Shown here in pieces: positions 5,547-6,025 of a stretch of DNA of 6,025 nucleotides (the stretch's first letter is position 1; every line of letters starts with the position of its first letter). Origin of the DNA: Rickettsiales bacterium (GTDB taxonomy: Bacteria > Pseudomonadota > Alphaproteobacteria > Rs-D84). The notes under the pieces are model-generated. The model did not search any database. It was not told where the DNA came from and saw only the letters and a program-made list of their open reading frames with translations. The stretch spans positions 1-6,025 of the forward strand of contig JAIRLP010000134.1 in the NCBI GenBank assembly GCA_031259365.1, written 5' to 3'. The translations under genes were made by a program, and so were the position numbers.

Positions 5547-6025
5547 ATGTATAAAAAACTTTTACAACTTTACAAAACAGCTTTGGATACGCGCGCGCCT
5601 TGGCTGAACCGTTGGGAACAAGCCCAGCGTTATACCATGCCAACGGCTGATGATGAAATCGCGACTTTGTTTGATGCAACGGCAGATGATGCAGCAGATA
5701 ATCTGGCCGCCAGTATGTATTCATTACTGACCCCGCCTGAATCCACTTGGTTAACATTGGTGCGCGAAAGTGAATTATCGCCAGATGCGGAAATGGCTAC
5801 ACGTGTATTGCGTGCCCATCTAAATGATTCAAATTTCTATACAACGATTCATCAATGTTATTTGGATCTTGTCATTTTGGGAACATCATGTTTATTCATG
5901 GCGGAAAATCCAATTGGATCAGACAGTGTATTTTCATTCACCGCGATCCCAATGACGGATATCGCAATTTTACCAAATGCTGTTTTTCATACAACTTCAA
6001 TGACAGTGGCCGAGGTTATGGAAAT
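5547..6025 (+). CDS. Phage portal (head-to-tail connector) protein, 3' end outside the window
   Basis: The portal is the ring at one head vertex through which the terminase packs DNA and to which the tail binds. 159 codons are visible and open to the window end; podovirus portals are usually about 500-550 residues, so roughly a third is present. ATG 5547 has AAGGA 8 bp upstream (within 5534-5540). The N-terminal pattern fits the T7 gp8-type 'head to tail connecting' family: WLNRWEQAQRYTMP, then IATLFDATADDAADNLAASMYSLLTPPESTWLTL, where the family has 'FD.TA..A...LA..L...L.PP...WF.L'. LDLVILGTSCLFMAE corresponds to the 'D....G...L...' helix. The gene lies 16 bp after the terminase stop, the usual terminase-portal order, and shows no frame damage. 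Confidence 0.85.
   Translation, partial: MYKKLLQLYKTALDTRAPWLNRWEQAQRYTMPTADDEIATLFDATADDAADNLAASMYSLLTPPESTWLTLVRESELSPDAEMATRVLRAHLNDSNFYTTIHQCYLDLVILGTSCLFMAENPIGSDSVFSFTAIPMTDIAILPNAVFHTTSMTVAEVME

Overview
The window suggests an alphaproteobacterium (roughly 45% G+C by eye) carrying a podovirus-type prophage or phage-like region. The terminase, portal and tail-fibre proteins resemble those of T7-like prophages in alphaproteobacteria, and the DnaB resembles the chromosomal replicative helicase of that class. These assignments come from remembered family features; no database search was run.

Layout. Positions 1-423 (+) hold the 3' end of a tail-fibre-like gene. Positions 392-1011 (+) hold the N-terminal ATPase half of a phage large terminase, damaged by an in-frame TGA (527-529) and a -1 frameshift at a G run (796-799). 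Its reading stops at 1009-1011, exactly where foreign DNA begins. The C-terminal nuclease half resumes at 4715 and ends at 5530, followed after 16 bp by a portal gene (5547 onward, cut by the window end). Removing 3,706 bp between two copies of GAAAATT (1003-1009 and 4709-4715) rejoins the two halves in frame and gives a terminase of about 477 residues.

The 3.7-kb insert is read almost entirely on the minus strand. In transcription order it holds a full-length dnaB beginning 26 bp inside the right junction, a promoter/operator region with inverted repeats, a repressor-like protein with two HTH domains and an S24-like C-terminus, an unrecognised 211-residue protein, a terminator, and a highly folded non-coding segment (about 1064-1248) with its own -10-like box and Rho-independent terminator. 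No recombinase or transposase gene lies in the insert.

Interpretation. Two models fit. (a) A small replication/regulation cassette without its own recombinase entered a phage terminase gene site-specifically, so that precise excision would restore the frame; this would be satellite-like. (b) The phage attachment site lies inside its terminase gene, and the 3.7 kb is host DNA between two prophage copies. The order tail fibre - terminase - portal is the circular joining of a T7-like map, which suits either model. The other lesions in the ATPase half suggest that this copy is decaying.
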